Source: Planctomycetota bacterium
GTDB taxonomy: Bacteria > Planctomycetota > Planctomycetia > Pirellulales > UBA1268
Direction: 5' to 3'
Assembly (NCBI GenBank): GCA_014238855.1
Contig: JABAAH010000018.1
Coordinates: 1-46,618 of the forward strand
DNA: 46,618 nt
Each line of letters opens with the position of its first letter. Position 1 is the stretch's first letter. Position numbers and translations under genes: made by a program. The notes beneath the pieces are model-generated. The model was given only the letters and a program-made list of their open reading frames with translations. It did no database searches and was not told the DNA's origin. Of the stretch, positions 1-8,596 are shown in pieces.

Positions 1-742
<742 letters not shown>

Positions 743-861
743 AGGATTTCCGTACTCAAGCCTCACGGTTTGAGTGCAATCCTGTCTTGTCGTGATTGTG
801 TTCAATTTATTTTGTATGCAAGCAAGACCAGTCAGGTCCAAAAGATTGTGGAGACGATCGT

Positions 862-881
862 GATCTATCTTCGGATAGATC
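862..881 (+). other. UUCG-tetraloop hairpin in the 16S trailer
   Basis: Eight perfectly paired bases (GATCTATC with GATAGATC) close a TTCG loop on a C-G pair, the exceptionally stable C(UUCG)G tetraloop. It lies about 125 bases after the 16S 3' end and before the terminator. It may be a processing or stability element of the rRNA precursor; that role is inferred. Confidence 0.6.
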
Positions 882-947
882 GAGCTTTCGAAAGAGATAC
901 CAGTGTTCTGCACTGTGGCGTCTTATGACGCAACAACTGTCAAAGAT

Positions 948-985
948 AAACCCAGTGGGCTGGCCGAGCCCGCTGGGTTTTTTTT
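948..985 (+). terminator. Rho-independent terminator of the 16S rRNA transcript
   Basis: A 14-bp stem (948-961 with 967-980, one G-U pair) encloses a five-base loop, and a T run spans 978-985. This is a textbook intrinsic terminator. Its position shows that the 16S transcript ends here without reaching a 23S gene. Confidence 0.92.
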
Positions 986-1115
986 GTTTTAATTGAGCGG
1001 GAATCCGCTTTTGTTTCTTCTGTAAAAGACTACATTTGTTGGAAATACTCGGTGCACACGAGGGCATCAGTCCATGTATTGCTAAATCGTGTACATTTCA
1101 AACCAGTCAAATTTC

Positions 1116-1640
1116 ATGAAAACACAAGAACAAGTGCGTCAGTCAATAGCAGGTGTTACACCTCCGAGCACGGCAGAAGTTGTCGTGATGACAGCGTGGC
1201 CGTCAGTTGGCAGTACCGGTATTGGGCAAGTTCTTGGCCGTATGTACAGAATTCAATCAGGCTTTGGTCCAGTGAGAATCGGACGTTTGGCACTCTTATT
1301 GACAATGCCAATAGGTCTTATGTTGTATTTGAGTATGAGGCTTCCTTGGGCAATCTGCAGATTTCAAGTCACCAATCGGCGAGTTACCGTGAACAGGGGA
1401 GTCCAGGCCACTGTAGAAAGATTTGTAGAATTGAACCGATTTGACACGGTTGAACTGGTAGTTCAGCCTGGACAAAAATGGTTTGATTGTGGAGATCTCA
1501 TCTTCCGGAATGGCGCAGTTGAAACCCTTCGATTGAATGGTGTGAGTCGTCCTGAGCCGTTTCGCCGAGTCTGTCTGGAAGTGCGGCAGTCTTACGTGGG
1601 TGTCGAAGAAGCTCTCCGACATAGCACTGGTGCGGCGTAG
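1116..1640 (+). CDS. Hypothetical PH-domain-like membrane protein
   Basis: A 174-residue protein I cannot assign to a named gene. Residues about 55-80 form a hydrophobic stretch, probably one or two short membrane segments. The part that follows (FQVTNRRVTVNRG..., then IELNRFDTVELVVQPG-like beta strands and an R-x-NGAVETLRLNGV segment) resembles the bacterial PH-like fold of YdbS/YdbT-type membrane proteins, where 'ITNRRV' followed by short strands is typical. The in-frame ATG at 1116 is preferred over a codon 27 bases upstream, because the upstream residues look non-coding. It stands alone after the 16S terminator and converges with the aldo/keto reductase gene. Function is unknown; the PH assignment is a fold-level guess. 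Confidence 0.6.
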   Translation: MKTQEQVRQSIAGVTPPSTAEVVVMTAWPSVGSTGIGQVLGRMYRIQSGFGPVRIGRLALLLTMPIGLMLYLSMRLPWAICRFQVTNRRVTVNRGVQATVERFVELNRFDTVELVVQPGQKWFDCGDLIFRNGAVETLRLNGVSRPEPFRRVCLEVRQSYVGVEEALRHSTGAA

Positions 1641-1655
1641 CGGTTGGGTTCGGCT

Positions 1656-2603
1656 TTAGACTCTTCTGCTTCCAATGATGGTTCCTCGCCGCTGAACAGC
1701 CTGATTGATTGCTAAAATAGTGTCGTGATCAAGCTGGCAGTGAAGAGCCTTGGCATTTGCGGTTACCTGTTCTGCGCTTGTAGCACCAAACAGTACGGTT
1801 GTAATTCCGTTTTGGCCCATCGTCCAGGCAAGCACCAGTGAAGAAAGACTCACATCCAATTGGGTGGCGATTGCTTGAATAGTTTCGACAAAAGTAAGGT
1901 TCTTCTGGTATTCATCTCCACTAAACATCGGATATTTATGACGACTGTCAGTTTTCGGGAAAACCTGATTTCTCTTCATTCTGCCCGTCAGTAGACCTTT
2001 CATGAGTGGCCAATATGCCACCATAGCAATCTCTTTCGACCGACAGTACGGAAGCAATTCGGAACGAATCTCTTGTTGCAACATGTTGAAGTGCCGCTGG
2101 CAGGCAGTGAGTGGGCATATTTCTGCAAATAATTTGCAATCTTCAGTATTTCCGTTTGATAGACCAGCGGACTGTATCACGCCCTCGTCGAGTAGTTGCC
2201 GTAGTGCTCCTGCAGATTCTTGAACCGGCGTGTTTGGGTCAGGGGTATGGAGATAAAGAAGGTCAAGGTGGTCTACCTGAAGTCGGAGCAGGCTCTCTTT
2301 GACCTCTTGGATCAGTCGGTTTGGATGTCCGTTTATGGCTTGCCTCTTACCGGCCTGCCAATGTATGCCACACTTGCTTGCAATACTTATTCCATTACGG
2401 CGGCCTTTGATCGCTTGTGCGATGGCCCTCTCACTTTCACCGTTCTCGCCGTAGCAATAAGCAGTATCGAGATGAGTTATTCCGTGATCAATGGCTGCTG
2501 CAACTGTTTCTTTGGCTGCCTGGCGAGTGACGCCAGTTCGGGTCATTCCAGCAAGCGGCCAGCATCCAAGTGCTAAGGCTGGTAGGGTGAATTGTTTATT
2601 CAC
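1656..2603 (-). CDS. Aldo/keto reductase family oxidoreductase
   Basis: NAD(P)H-dependent reductase of the AKR superfamily, about 315 residues, predicted cytosolic TIM barrel. The catalytic tetrad is visible: Asp46 and Tyr51 (LDTAYCYG), Lys77 (ASKCG) and His119 (YLHTPDP). 'GLSNGN' and the C-terminal FGATSAEQV segment match the cofactor-binding end of AKRs. The frame stays open to 2699, inside the upstream hydrolase gene. The GTG at 2603 is the better start: GAGG lies a few bases upstream and the protein then begins directly with the first barrel strand. It follows the alpha/beta hydrolase gene on the same strand, with a 16-bp tandem duplication in the gap. The substrate cannot be inferred; many relatives act on aldehydes or sugars. 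Confidence 0.88.
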   Translation of the reverse strand: MNKQFTLPALALGCWPLAGMTRTGVTRQAAKETVAAAIDHGITHLDTAYCYGENGESERAIAQAIKGRRNGISIASKCGIHWQAGKRQAINGHPNRLIQEVKESLLRLQVDHLDLLYLHTPDPNTPVQESAGALRQLLDEGVIQSAGLSNGNTEDCKLFAEICPLTACQRHFNMLQQEIRSELLPYCRSKEIAMVAYWPLMKGLLTGRMKRNQVFPKTDSRHKYPMFSGDEYQKNLTFVETIQAIATQLDVSLSSLVLAWTMGQNGITTVLFGATSAEQVTANAKALHCQLDHDTILAINQAVQRRGTIIGSRRV

Positions 2604-2620
2604 AATCGCCTCGTTATGAG

Positions 2621-2652
2621 CCTGTTGAGAGGGAGGCCTGTTGAGAGGGAGG
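2621..2652. repeat. Perfect 16-bp tandem duplication
   Basis: CCTGTTGAGAGGGAGG occurs twice, back to back (2621-2636 and 2637-2652). It fills most of the gap between the stop codon of the hydrolase gene and the start of the aldo/keto reductase gene. The copies are identical, which suggests a recent slippage-type duplication. Confidence 0.95.
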
Positions 2653-3300
2653 TTAGTGTGTCTTTTGCGAGTTAGCAGCAAAACCCTTAGCGTCCCCAAA
2701 GGTGCCGTTTTTTAGAAAGGAATGAATAAGATTTGCAGCATCCTGACGGAACAAGACGGCTGAATGGAGGCACGGAAGCGTGATGTGCTCGTGCGGCACT
2801 CCAAGACGCGTGCTCTCAAGGCTTATCAGAGCATCCTGCTCTGCCGCGATGACACCAACTTCGACATCAGAGGGGTCTTCGAGAGAATTCACAAGGCTGT
2901 TTTTTTCAGTTGTTAATTCAGCAACAGGCCGAAAGAAACGTCCAAAAATTTTGGCTGTCTTCGTTGCAACAAATGATCCACGATTCGGTGGTGTGAGCAT
3001 GACAAATCGTTTGATTTTTTCAGACTGGACCTGATGAATCGCCATTCTTCCGATGATGCAACCCATGCTATGGGTAACAAGATGAATGTGATCATAGCGG
3101 TCATCGTTACAACGTTCAGTAAGAAAGTCAGAGAAGTTGCGGGCATGTGTTGTTACTGACGTGACAAAGCTTTCATACCCCCAGATGTCAGTGTTCCAGC
3201 CGGCTCGGCGGAGTCTTCCGGCAAGTACTTTCAGCATAAGGCGATGTGCCATGAAACCGTGAGTGAGAACAATAAGTACGCGGGGATTGTGATCACCCAT
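2653..3300 (-). CDS. Alpha/beta hydrolase (lipase/esterase-like)
   Basis: A 215-residue cytosolic hydrolase with the alpha/beta fold. The oxyanion-hole His-Gly is at 14-15 (LTHGFM), the nucleophile elbow is T-H-S-M-G with Ser78, the acid is probably Asp156 (AEQDALI) and the catalytic histidine His179 (CLHSAVL). The short length and the H-S-M-G elbow resemble small lipase/acyltransferase-like hydrolases such as the PGAP1/LipA-like group. No signal peptide is visible. It precedes the aldo/keto reductase gene and follows hemH on the same strand, 42 bases from hemH, so the three may be co-transcribed. The substrate is unknown; an ester of a lipid or small molecule is the default guess. Confidence 0.85.
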   Translation of the reverse strand: MGDHNPRVLIVLTHGFMAHRLMLKVLAGRLRRAGWNTDIWGYESFVTSVTTHARNFSDFLTERCNDDRYDHIHLVTHSMGCIIGRMAIHQVQSEKIKRFVMLTPPNRGSFVATKTAKIFGRFFRPVAELTTEKNSLVNSLEDPSDVEVGVIAAEQDALISLESTRLGVPHEHITLPCLHSAVLFRQDAANLIHSFLKNGTFGDAKGFAANSQKTH

Positions 3301-3342
3301 TATTTTATGAGTTCCATTTCAGCAGAGAATAATTGTGAATGC

Positions 3343-4395
3343 CTAAGAACGTTGGCTTGTAGCTGGACGCACTGGTGCCGGGCAGCAGTCAAGAGGGCAG
3401 ACATCGTGGTTTGCCGGCATACACCCAATCGCTGTTTTCTCAGACAGGCTAAAAGCCCTTTCCGCAATGAGATCTCGAATCATTCGGACAAACTCGGGGT
3501 CTGTGCCCGCTGTGTTTGCTCTCGCCATTTTCATACCTAGTGACTCACAAAGATCAGCGGCTTCCGTATCAAGGTCGAAAAGCACTTCCATATGATCAGA
3601 GATAAACCCAATAGGGGCAATGACAACAGATGTCTCGCCCTGCTCATGAAGGTCGCGTATTGCATCACAAATATCTGGATCAAGCCATGGTTGGGTGGGG
3701 GGGCCACTTCTGCTTTGATACACAAGTTTCCAGTTGGAGATGTTTGTCTGTTTCGCAACCAACCGAGATGCTTCCTGAAGTTGCTTGCAATAGTCAGACG
3801 AATCAGCCATAGAAAGTGGGATGCTGTGGGCAGTAAACAAGACTGGTCCGGGAGTCTCGTTCCCGAGCGAGTCGAGTGCATCCTGCACATTTCGAGCCAT
3901 TGGGTTAACAAACCCTGGATGATTAAAGAAGACGCGAATTTTGTCGATCTCTGGCGCATCCAAGCCAATAGCATCGCAAGCGTTTTGAATGTTTTCACGA
4001 TATTGACGGCAACCGGAATAGCAGCTGAATCCACTTGTAACAAAAGCAAGAGCTTTACGAACTCCCGCATCTTTCATTTCACGAATGGTGTCCGTGAGCA
4101 ACGGATACCAGTTCCGATTCCCCCAGTAGACAGGTATCTGCGGACCCAACGTCGCGAGTTCCTCGCGTATCGCATTAATTAATGCAATGTTTTGCTCATT
4201 AATCGGACTTTTTCCACCAAAGTGATGATAGTGCTCAGCCACTTCAAGCATTCGTTCTTTGGGCACATTGCGTCCACGCAGAACATTTTCCAGAAAGGGC
4301 ATTACGTCATCAGCCTTGTCTGGACCTCCAAAACTCACAAACAGAATTGCATCATACTGACTTTGCTGCATTTGAACCATTTGTGATTTGGCCAT
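3343..4395 (-). CDS. hemH: Ferrochelatase (haem synthesis)
   Basis: Inserts Fe2+ into a porphyrin at the end of haem synthesis. The protein has 350 residues, the usual length. The family signature F-T-A-H-S-I-P carries the active-site His189, and SDHMEVLFDLD with Glu269 supplies the second metal-site residue. Other family blocks are LFVSFGGP near the N-terminus and GFSCYSGCRQY at 121-131. Unusual for the plain enzyme are Cys128 and a C-terminal cluster Cys325, Cys333, Cys337, Cys338. This layout, one internal and several C-terminal cysteines, recalls the [2Fe-2S] ferrochelatases of actinobacteria. Whether the substrate is protoporphyrin IX or coproporphyrin III cannot be decided by reading. 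hemC lies about 18 kb away, so the haem genes are scattered. Confidence 0.95.
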   Translation of the reverse strand: MAKSQMVQMQQSQYDAILFVSFGGPDKADDVMPFLENVLRGRNVPKERMLEVAEHYHHFGGKSPINEQNIALINAIREELATLGPQIPVYWGNRNWYPLLTDTIREMKDAGVRKALAFVTSGFSCYSGCRQYRENIQNACDAIGLDAPEIDKIRVFFNHPGFVNPMARNVQDALDSLGNETPGPVLFTAHSIPLSMADSSDYCKQLQEASRLVAKQTNISNWKLVYQSRSGPPTQPWLDPDICDAIRDLHEQGETSVVIAPIGFISDHMEVLFDLDTEAADLCESLGMKMARANTAGTDPEFVRMIRDLIAERAFSLSEKTAIGCMPANHDVCPLDCCPAPVRPATSQRS

Positions 4396-4424
4396 ACTAA
4401 GCGATCTTTTATCACCTCAAAAAG

Positions 4425-4496
4425 TGACCCCACGGAGAGTCGAACTCCGGTTACGGGAATGAAAATCCCGTGTCCTAACCACTAGACGATGGGGCC
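4425..4496 (-). tRNA. tRNA-Glu (UUC anticodon)
   Basis: Reading the minus strand, the acceptor GGCCCCA pairs with TGGGGTC (one G-T pair). The anticodon stem CGGGA/TCCCG closes a loop with TTC at the anticodon position. The T arm GGAGTTCGACTCTCC is intact and the discriminator is A. The 3' CCA is not encoded. The gene is 72 bases long and lies between hemH and csrA. Confidence 0.97.
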
Positions 4497-4584
4497 GCTA
4501 CTCCACATACGTATGCGGATAGTTTCGGTACTCGGAAGATAGCCGTCGACGCTCTGAAAGTCGAGTCCTATGACAAAAATAGGC

Positions 4585-4839
4585 TCAGTCCGAAATAAGC
4601 TCGGATGGGTCGGCGGGCTCGCAAGAAGTAGGAACAGATTTAGTGTTATTCACGGAAGCAATGGCATTTGGCAATTCATCACTGCTAATAGCGTCGTATA
4701 CTTCACTTCGATGGACAGGGATTTCTTTGGGCGCTTCGACCCCAAGACGAACTTTATCTCCTCGAATTTCAACAACGACGATTCGGATATCGTTGTTGAT
4801 AACAATACTTTCGTCTTTTTTTCGGGATAGTACGAGCAT
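4585..4839 (-). CDS. csrA: CsrA-family RNA-binding regulator with C-terminal tail (paralogue 1)
   Basis: Post-transcriptional regulator that binds GGA motifs in mRNA leaders as a dimer. Residues 1-50 are a complete CsrA core starting MLVLSRKKDESI, with the RNA-contact residues Leu4, Arg6 and Arg44 (PVHRSEV). The frame is open 30 bases further upstream, but the family always begins at this MLVLSR methionine, so 4839 is the start. The protein has 84 residues against the usual 60-75. The extra tail after residue 55 is polar and Ser/Asn/Pro-rich with no recognisable motif. Unlike the copy at 19174-19401 it has no fliW neighbour. It is transcribed away from the nuo operon. Confidence 0.92.
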   Translation of the reverse strand: MLVLSRKKDESIVINNDIRIVVVEIRGDKVRLGVEAPKEIPVHRSEVYDAISSDELPNAIASVNNTKSVPTSCEPADPSELISD

Positions 4840-5434
4840 AAGGCTTCCAACGATGGTCTGTCCGACCACCCAAGAGAACTTTTTCAGAACGATGAAACTA
4901 ATTAAAATTTAGGCATTTTGCGGTTCTGGTCAAGAAAAATCAGGTGATTTTAGAAGGTATTCGTTAGAAAATTCATCTGAAATGCGATAGTGCCTTAAAA
5001 AAACACTATTTTGAGGGGCATAAGGAGCCTCTGATGGCATTAAACCGTCGCGAATCTTTTGTCATCTGGGTATGTGCCCGCAACGATGAGCAAGCTTGGT
5101 TTCTGGACAGTTAGTGTGGATCGGCGTTTCTGTGCTGAGGCAGAATGACTGTGAGCGATTTGTATGCCACGGCGACTTGTTCGGTTGATCCCGTTGCGGT
5201 ACGGAATGCACCAGACGTGTGCTGAGCACTAAGTTCATTGCGTCGGCTTGTTGTCTCTTTTGACTGCTCTATACTTCACCAGATCAAATATCTTGGTAAT
5301 GAACGCTGCCAAGGTCGGTCTTTATTTTTGTAAGATTGCTTGACGATAGCGGGCCAAATTTTAGTCCTAGATTTTCGTACGCTCGCGTGTTGGTACGTTT
5401 ATCGCTTGTATTTCTTTACCACTGGGTACCCACC
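4840..5434. other. Long divergent intergenic region before the nuo operon
   Basis: About 595 bases between the csrA paralogue (-) and nuoI (+), with no plausible gene on either strand. The first part (4880-5010) is AT-rich and should carry the csrA promoter. The later part holds a candidate promoter for nuo at 5248-5275. An open frame reaches upstream to a TTG at 5336, but its residues do not resemble NuoI. Confidence 0.55.
5248..5275 (+). promoter_or_regulatory. Candidate sigma-70-type promoter for the nuo operon
   Basis: TTGTTG (5248-5253) and TATACT (5270-5275) are separated by 16 bases, a fair match to a -35/-10 pair. It lies about 160 bases upstream of the nuoI start, so the transcript would carry a long leader. 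This is a prediction by eye only. Confidence 0.35.
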
Positions 5435-5965
5435 ATGATCGGTTGGTTTCGCAACCTCTTTACAGCAATCCGAACCGTGTTGCAGGGTATGCGAGTTACG
5501 CTGAATGTTTTCAGCAGTACCTTTAACCCGAACAGAAAAGCATTCACCGAACACTTTGAATATCCCGAACTTCCGGCGCCGGTGGCTGCTCGGTATCGAG
5601 GCTTTCACCGTTATGATCTCACGACGTGCATCGCGTGCGATCAGTGCGCGAAGGTTTGCCCTGTTGATTGTATTTACATCGGCAAGGAAAAGGCGACAGG
5701 TGGGGGAAAAGGATTTCAAGTTACTGGGTTTACGATTGATTATTCAAAATGCATGTTTTGTGCATTGTGCGTTGAACCTTGTCCGGTGGATTGTATTTTC
5801 ATGGGATCCACATTGGATCTCAGTTGCTACAGCCGTGACGGAACAATTGTTGACTTTGCGAGGCTTCCGGTTGATGTTGGTTGGGGGCGATCAACGATAA
5901 ACCCCACAGCTGTTGCGGCTTCGAAAGTCATTGTCGAACCTGTCCATGGCGGTCCACATTCCTAA
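5435..5965 (+). CDS. nuoI: NADH-quinone oxidoreductase subunit I (2x[4Fe-4S] ferredoxin subunit)
   Basis: Carries the two tetranuclear clusters (N6a, N6b) that pass electrons toward cluster N2 in the peripheral arm of complex I. The protein has 176 residues. The first cluster motif is at Cys65-Cys68-Cys71-Cys75 (CIACDQCAKVCP) and the second at Cys106-Cys109-Cys112-Cys116 (CMFCALCVEPCP). The N-terminal amphipathic helix (MIGWFRNLF...) is the family's membrane-facing segment and fixes the ATG at 5435. No clear Shine-Dalgarno precedes it. In the usual operon nuoI sits between nuoH and nuoJ; here it is first, 115 bases ahead of nuoA, while nuoH and nuoJ overlap directly. Confidence 0.95.
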   Translation: MIGWFRNLFTAIRTVLQGMRVTLNVFSSTFNPNRKAFTEHFEYPELPAPVAARYRGFHRYDLTTCIACDQCAKVCPVDCIYIGKEKATGGGKGFQVTGFTIDYSKCMFCALCVEPCPVDCIFMGSTLDLSCYSRDGTIVDFARLPVDVGWGRSTINPTAVAASKVIVEPVHGGPHS

Positions 5966-6080
5966 CCCGAAGAATATTTCTAGTGGTTTTAGAATCAAAA
6001 TTGTAAACAGAATTTTTTGAGACTGTTTAAGAGCTTAAGCTTCTAAGAATTATTAAAAGACAGTCCTGGATAAGTTTTAT

Positions 6081-6713
6081 ATGTTCGATCCAATTTTAAT
6101 TGCCGGTTTTATTGCATTGTTTGTTGCAGTAGGTGGCTTTTTTCTGGCCCTCAATCTTTTGGTAGGCAGGCTTGTTCGTCCACAACTGCCGAATACCGAA
6201 AAGCTTGAGGTGTATGAATGCGGTGAGCCGACCATTGGTTCAAGTTTTGTCCAGTTCGATCTACGCTTTTACGTTGTTGCACTTCTCTTCATAATTTTTG
6301 ACGTTGAGGTCGCGCTGTTTTTTCCTTGGGCCACGGTGTTTGGTAAAGCAACGCAACTCGCTGACCCAGCAGTTGTAAGTGTTACGGCTGACGGAACAAC
6401 GCTTACGCCAGCAACGGCCGGCATCTACAGAGAACTAGGTTTTGTAAACCCCGAAGTTCCATCGTTTGATCCTACATCGCGACAACTTGCTGAAATTACA
6501 ACAAGTCGTGGCGAAAAAACACCGAGGCAGGCAAAGTCTGAGTGGGCGGTTGTAAAAAGTGGACGAATGCTCGCGAGAACAGCCTTTGTTGATATGTCGG
6601 TATTCTACGTAATTTTACTCGTGGGGTTCGCATACGTCTGGTACCGCGGAGACCTAGATTGGGTTCGGGCCGTGGCAGATCAAAGATCAAAAGTTTCTGA
6701 CGGCGAGGCATGA
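6081..6713 (+). CDS. nuoA: NADH-quinone oxidoreductase subunit A, enlarged
   Basis: Small membrane subunit (ND3) at the junction of the peripheral and membrane arms of complex I. Transmembrane helix 1 is at about residues 5-30. The long loop has the conserved Glu-Cys-Gly (Cys47), helix 2 contains IIFDVEVALFFPW (about 66-84), and helix 3 is at about 168-188, followed by the typical GDLDWV. The protein has 210 residues against roughly 120-150 in the family. The excess is an insertion of about 70 polar residues between helices 2 and 3 (about 90-160). Its stop overlaps the nuoC start (ATGA at 6710-6713), which implies translational coupling. nuoB, normally next, is missing. Confidence 0.93.
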   Translation: MFDPILIAGFIALFVAVGGFFLALNLLVGRLVRPQLPNTEKLEVYECGEPTIGSSFVQFDLRFYVVALLFIIFDVEVALFFPWATVFGKATQLADPAVVSVTADGTTLTPATAGIYRELGFVNPEVPSFDPTSRQLAEITTSRGEKTPRQAKSEWAVVKSGRMLARTAFVDMSVFYVILLVGFAYVWYRGDLDWVRAVADQRSKVSDGEA

Positions 6714-7255
6714 AAGGTATCTCAATGCGTGGCACCGATTTTATTTCCGAATTAGAGGCGGCCGTAGATGGCGCTCTTGTTGGCCGTGACTTGGATGCAG
6801 TAGATCCATGGCTTGAAATTGCCGCCGATAAATTACTGGAAACATGTCGATGGTTAAAGGATTCGTGTGAAATTCGTTTTGACGGATTGCAGTGTATTAC
6901 GGCAATCGATTGGTTTGAGCCTGATCCAAAAAAAGCGGCTAAGGTTGAATGGGAACCGCACACCGAAGTTGTATATCACCTGTGGAGTACAAAGGCGCGA
7001 GCGAGTCTGGTCCTCAAAGTGAGATTGCCGCGTTGGCAGGGCAATGAGCAAGGAAAGATTCCTGAGTTGTCGAGTGTTGTGAGTGTATGGCGTGGTGCTG
7101 ATTGGCATGAGAGGGAAGTTTTTGATCTTTCGGGTGTCCAGTTCAATGGTCACCCTGACTTGCGAAGAATTCTTTGTCCCGAAGATTGGGACGGTTATCC
7201 GCTGAGAAAAGACTACGAAATGCCGCTTGAATATCATGGCATGCGTGGCCGCTAG
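6710..7255 (+). CDS. nuoC: NADH-quinone oxidoreductase subunit C (30-kDa subunit)
   Basis: Peripheral-arm scaffold subunit of complex I that packs against NuoD; it has no redox cofactor. The protein has 181 residues. The C-terminal half carries the family signature: W-R-G-A-D-W-H-E-R-E-V-F-D (about 128-140), then H-P-D-L-R-R-I-L and DGYPLRKDY. The ATG overlapping the nuoA stop is chosen as start; a second ATG at 6725 is possible. It is a stand-alone NuoC, not fused to NuoD or NuoB. Confidence 0.95.
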   Translation: MKGISMRGTDFISELEAAVDGALVGRDLDAVDPWLEIAADKLLETCRWLKDSCEIRFDGLQCITAIDWFEPDPKKAAKVEWEPHTEVVYHLWSTKARASLVLKVRLPRWQGNEQGKIPELSSVVSVWRGADWHEREVFDLSGVQFNGHPDLRRILCPEDWDGYPLRKDYEMPLEYHGMRGR

Positions 7256-7287
7256 AAGAACTTTTTACGTGGAAAGTATTTGAAGCC

Positions 7288-8496
7288 ATGTCTCAAATTT
7301 TGGACGAAGACCAGCGAATCATCGAGTTTGATGTTCGTACTGACGAGATGCTGGTCAATATGGGACCTCAGCACCCGAGTACACACGGTGTGTTACGGCT
7401 GGTCTTGCGTACTGACGGGGAAATTGTTTCCGAGATGGAGCCACACATAGGCTACCTGCATCGTTGTGCCGAGAAAATTGGCGAAAACCTGACTGCTAGG
7501 CAGTGGATTCCGTACACGGACCGTATGGATTACCTAGCTGCCATGAATATGAATCTAGGGTGGTCTCTTGCTGTTGAAAAATTGCTGCGTTATCAGGTGA
7601 GTGAAAAGGCAAGGCATTTACGGGTTCTTATCGTTGAGCTCAATCGGATTGCGAGCCACCTCGTTGGTATGGGTGCGTATGGGCTGGATCTCGGAACGTT
7701 CAGTCCTTTTTTATACGCTTTCCGTGAACGAGAAAAAATCCTTGACCTTTTTGAAGAGGTCTGTGGTGCACGGCTGACGTACAGCTACATAACTGTTGGT
7801 GGTATGACGGCTGACTTGCCTCCGGGATGGCTTCAACGATGCGAAGCTTTTCTTGACCAATTTGAACCAATTATTCAGGAATATCATGCGCTGCTGACTA
7901 CGAATGCAATTTTCGTGAAACGTACTGCAAAGATTGGTGTCCTTAGTCCTGAGATGGCTATTGACTATGGCTGCACAGGTCCCGTCTTGCGAGGTAGTGG
8001 CGTAGACATTGACCTGCGGCGAGACGGTGAAAGTATCTACACAGCAATGCATGACGGGTACGCGTTTGAAGTAGCAGTTATGAAAGATGGTCATTATCCT
8101 CGCGATCACAAATACCCGGCCGTTCCAAGAGATGCAATATTAGGCGATTGCTGGCATCGGTTTTTTGTAAGAATGCTTGAAGTTGTGCAATCAATGGACC
8201 TAGTTCGGCAGGCCATGGATCGCTATTCGCAGTGTAAGGGTGCACTTGGGGAGCCACTGAAGTTGGCTGAAAAGCTGCCTGCCGGTGATACGTATCTTGA
8301 GACGGAGTGTCCTAAGGGGCAGATGGGCTTCTATCTTGTCACCGATGGCACTTCTATACCATGGCGGGTTCGAGCTCGTTCGAGTTCGTTCTCCAACCTT
8401 GCAGTTTCACCGGAACTCTGTCGTGGCTGCTTGATTGCTGATGTGCCGGCCATTGTCGGGAGTCTCGATGTCGTGATGGGGGAGATTGACAGGTAG
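7288..8496 (+). CDS. nuoD: NADH-quinone oxidoreductase subunit D (49-kDa subunit)
   Basis: Forms the quinone-binding cavity with NuoB and is related to the large subunit of NiFe hydrogenases. The protein has 402 residues, a normal length. The signature NMGPQHPSTHGVLR lies at about 24-37, with HIGYLHRCAEKI shortly after, GCTGPVLRGSG in the middle and the conserved ending LDVVMGEIDR. It begins 32 bases after nuoC. A 148-base gap with a palindrome follows before nuoH. Confidence 0.97.
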   Translation: MSQILDEDQRIIEFDVRTDEMLVNMGPQHPSTHGVLRLVLRTDGEIVSEMEPHIGYLHRCAEKIGENLTARQWIPYTDRMDYLAAMNMNLGWSLAVEKLLRYQVSEKARHLRVLIVELNRIASHLVGMGAYGLDLGTFSPFLYAFREREKILDLFEEVCGARLTYSYITVGGMTADLPPGWLQRCEAFLDQFEPIIQEYHALLTTNAIFVKRTAKIGVLSPEMAIDYGCTGPVLRGSGVDIDLRRDGESIYTAMHDGYAFEVAVMKDGHYPRDHKYPAVPRDAILGDCWHRFFVRMLEVVQSMDLVRQAMDRYSQCKGALGEPLKLAEKLPAGDTYLETECPKGQMGFYLVTDGTSIPWRVRARSSSFSNLAVSPELCRGCLIADVPAIVGSLDVVMGEIDR

Positions 8497-8572
8497 TGAG
8501 GCCCCCGGGTTCGCATGGGCCCCTTGTATGAATTCGCTGGTTTGTGCAAAATTCGTGCAAATTCTCACAATA

Positions 8573-8596
8573 TTCGACACAGATGACTGTGTCGAA
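8573..8596. other. Perfect 10-bp inverted repeat between nuoD and nuoH
   Basis: TTCGACACAG (8573-8582) and CTGTGTCGAA (8587-8596) pair perfectly around an ATGA loop. No T run follows on either strand, so it does not look like an intrinsic terminator. A nearby imperfect direct repeat (GTGCAAAATTC, then GTGCAAATTC, about 8544-8564) lies just upstream. It could be an operator or an mRNA processing or stability hairpin in the operon's only large internal gap. Confidence 0.75.

Noticed and set aside
3592-4182. 196-codon plus-strand open frame opposite hemH
   Set aside because: It is antisense to a clear ferrochelatase, and its residues (long runs of mixed W, R, S, N) show no domain.
5336-5434. 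Upstream extension of nuoI from a TTG
   Set aside because: The 33 extra residues do not match NuoI, and the family's amphipathic N-terminal helix begins at 5435.
5966-6080. A hidden nuoB between nuoI and nuoA
   Set aside because: The gap is only 115 bases and AT-rich; no NuoB cysteine motif is readable in any frame, nor between nuoA and nuoC, which overlap.
8573-8596. Palindrome after nuoD as an intrinsic terminator
   Set aside because: No T run follows the stem on either strand, and it lies inside an operon.
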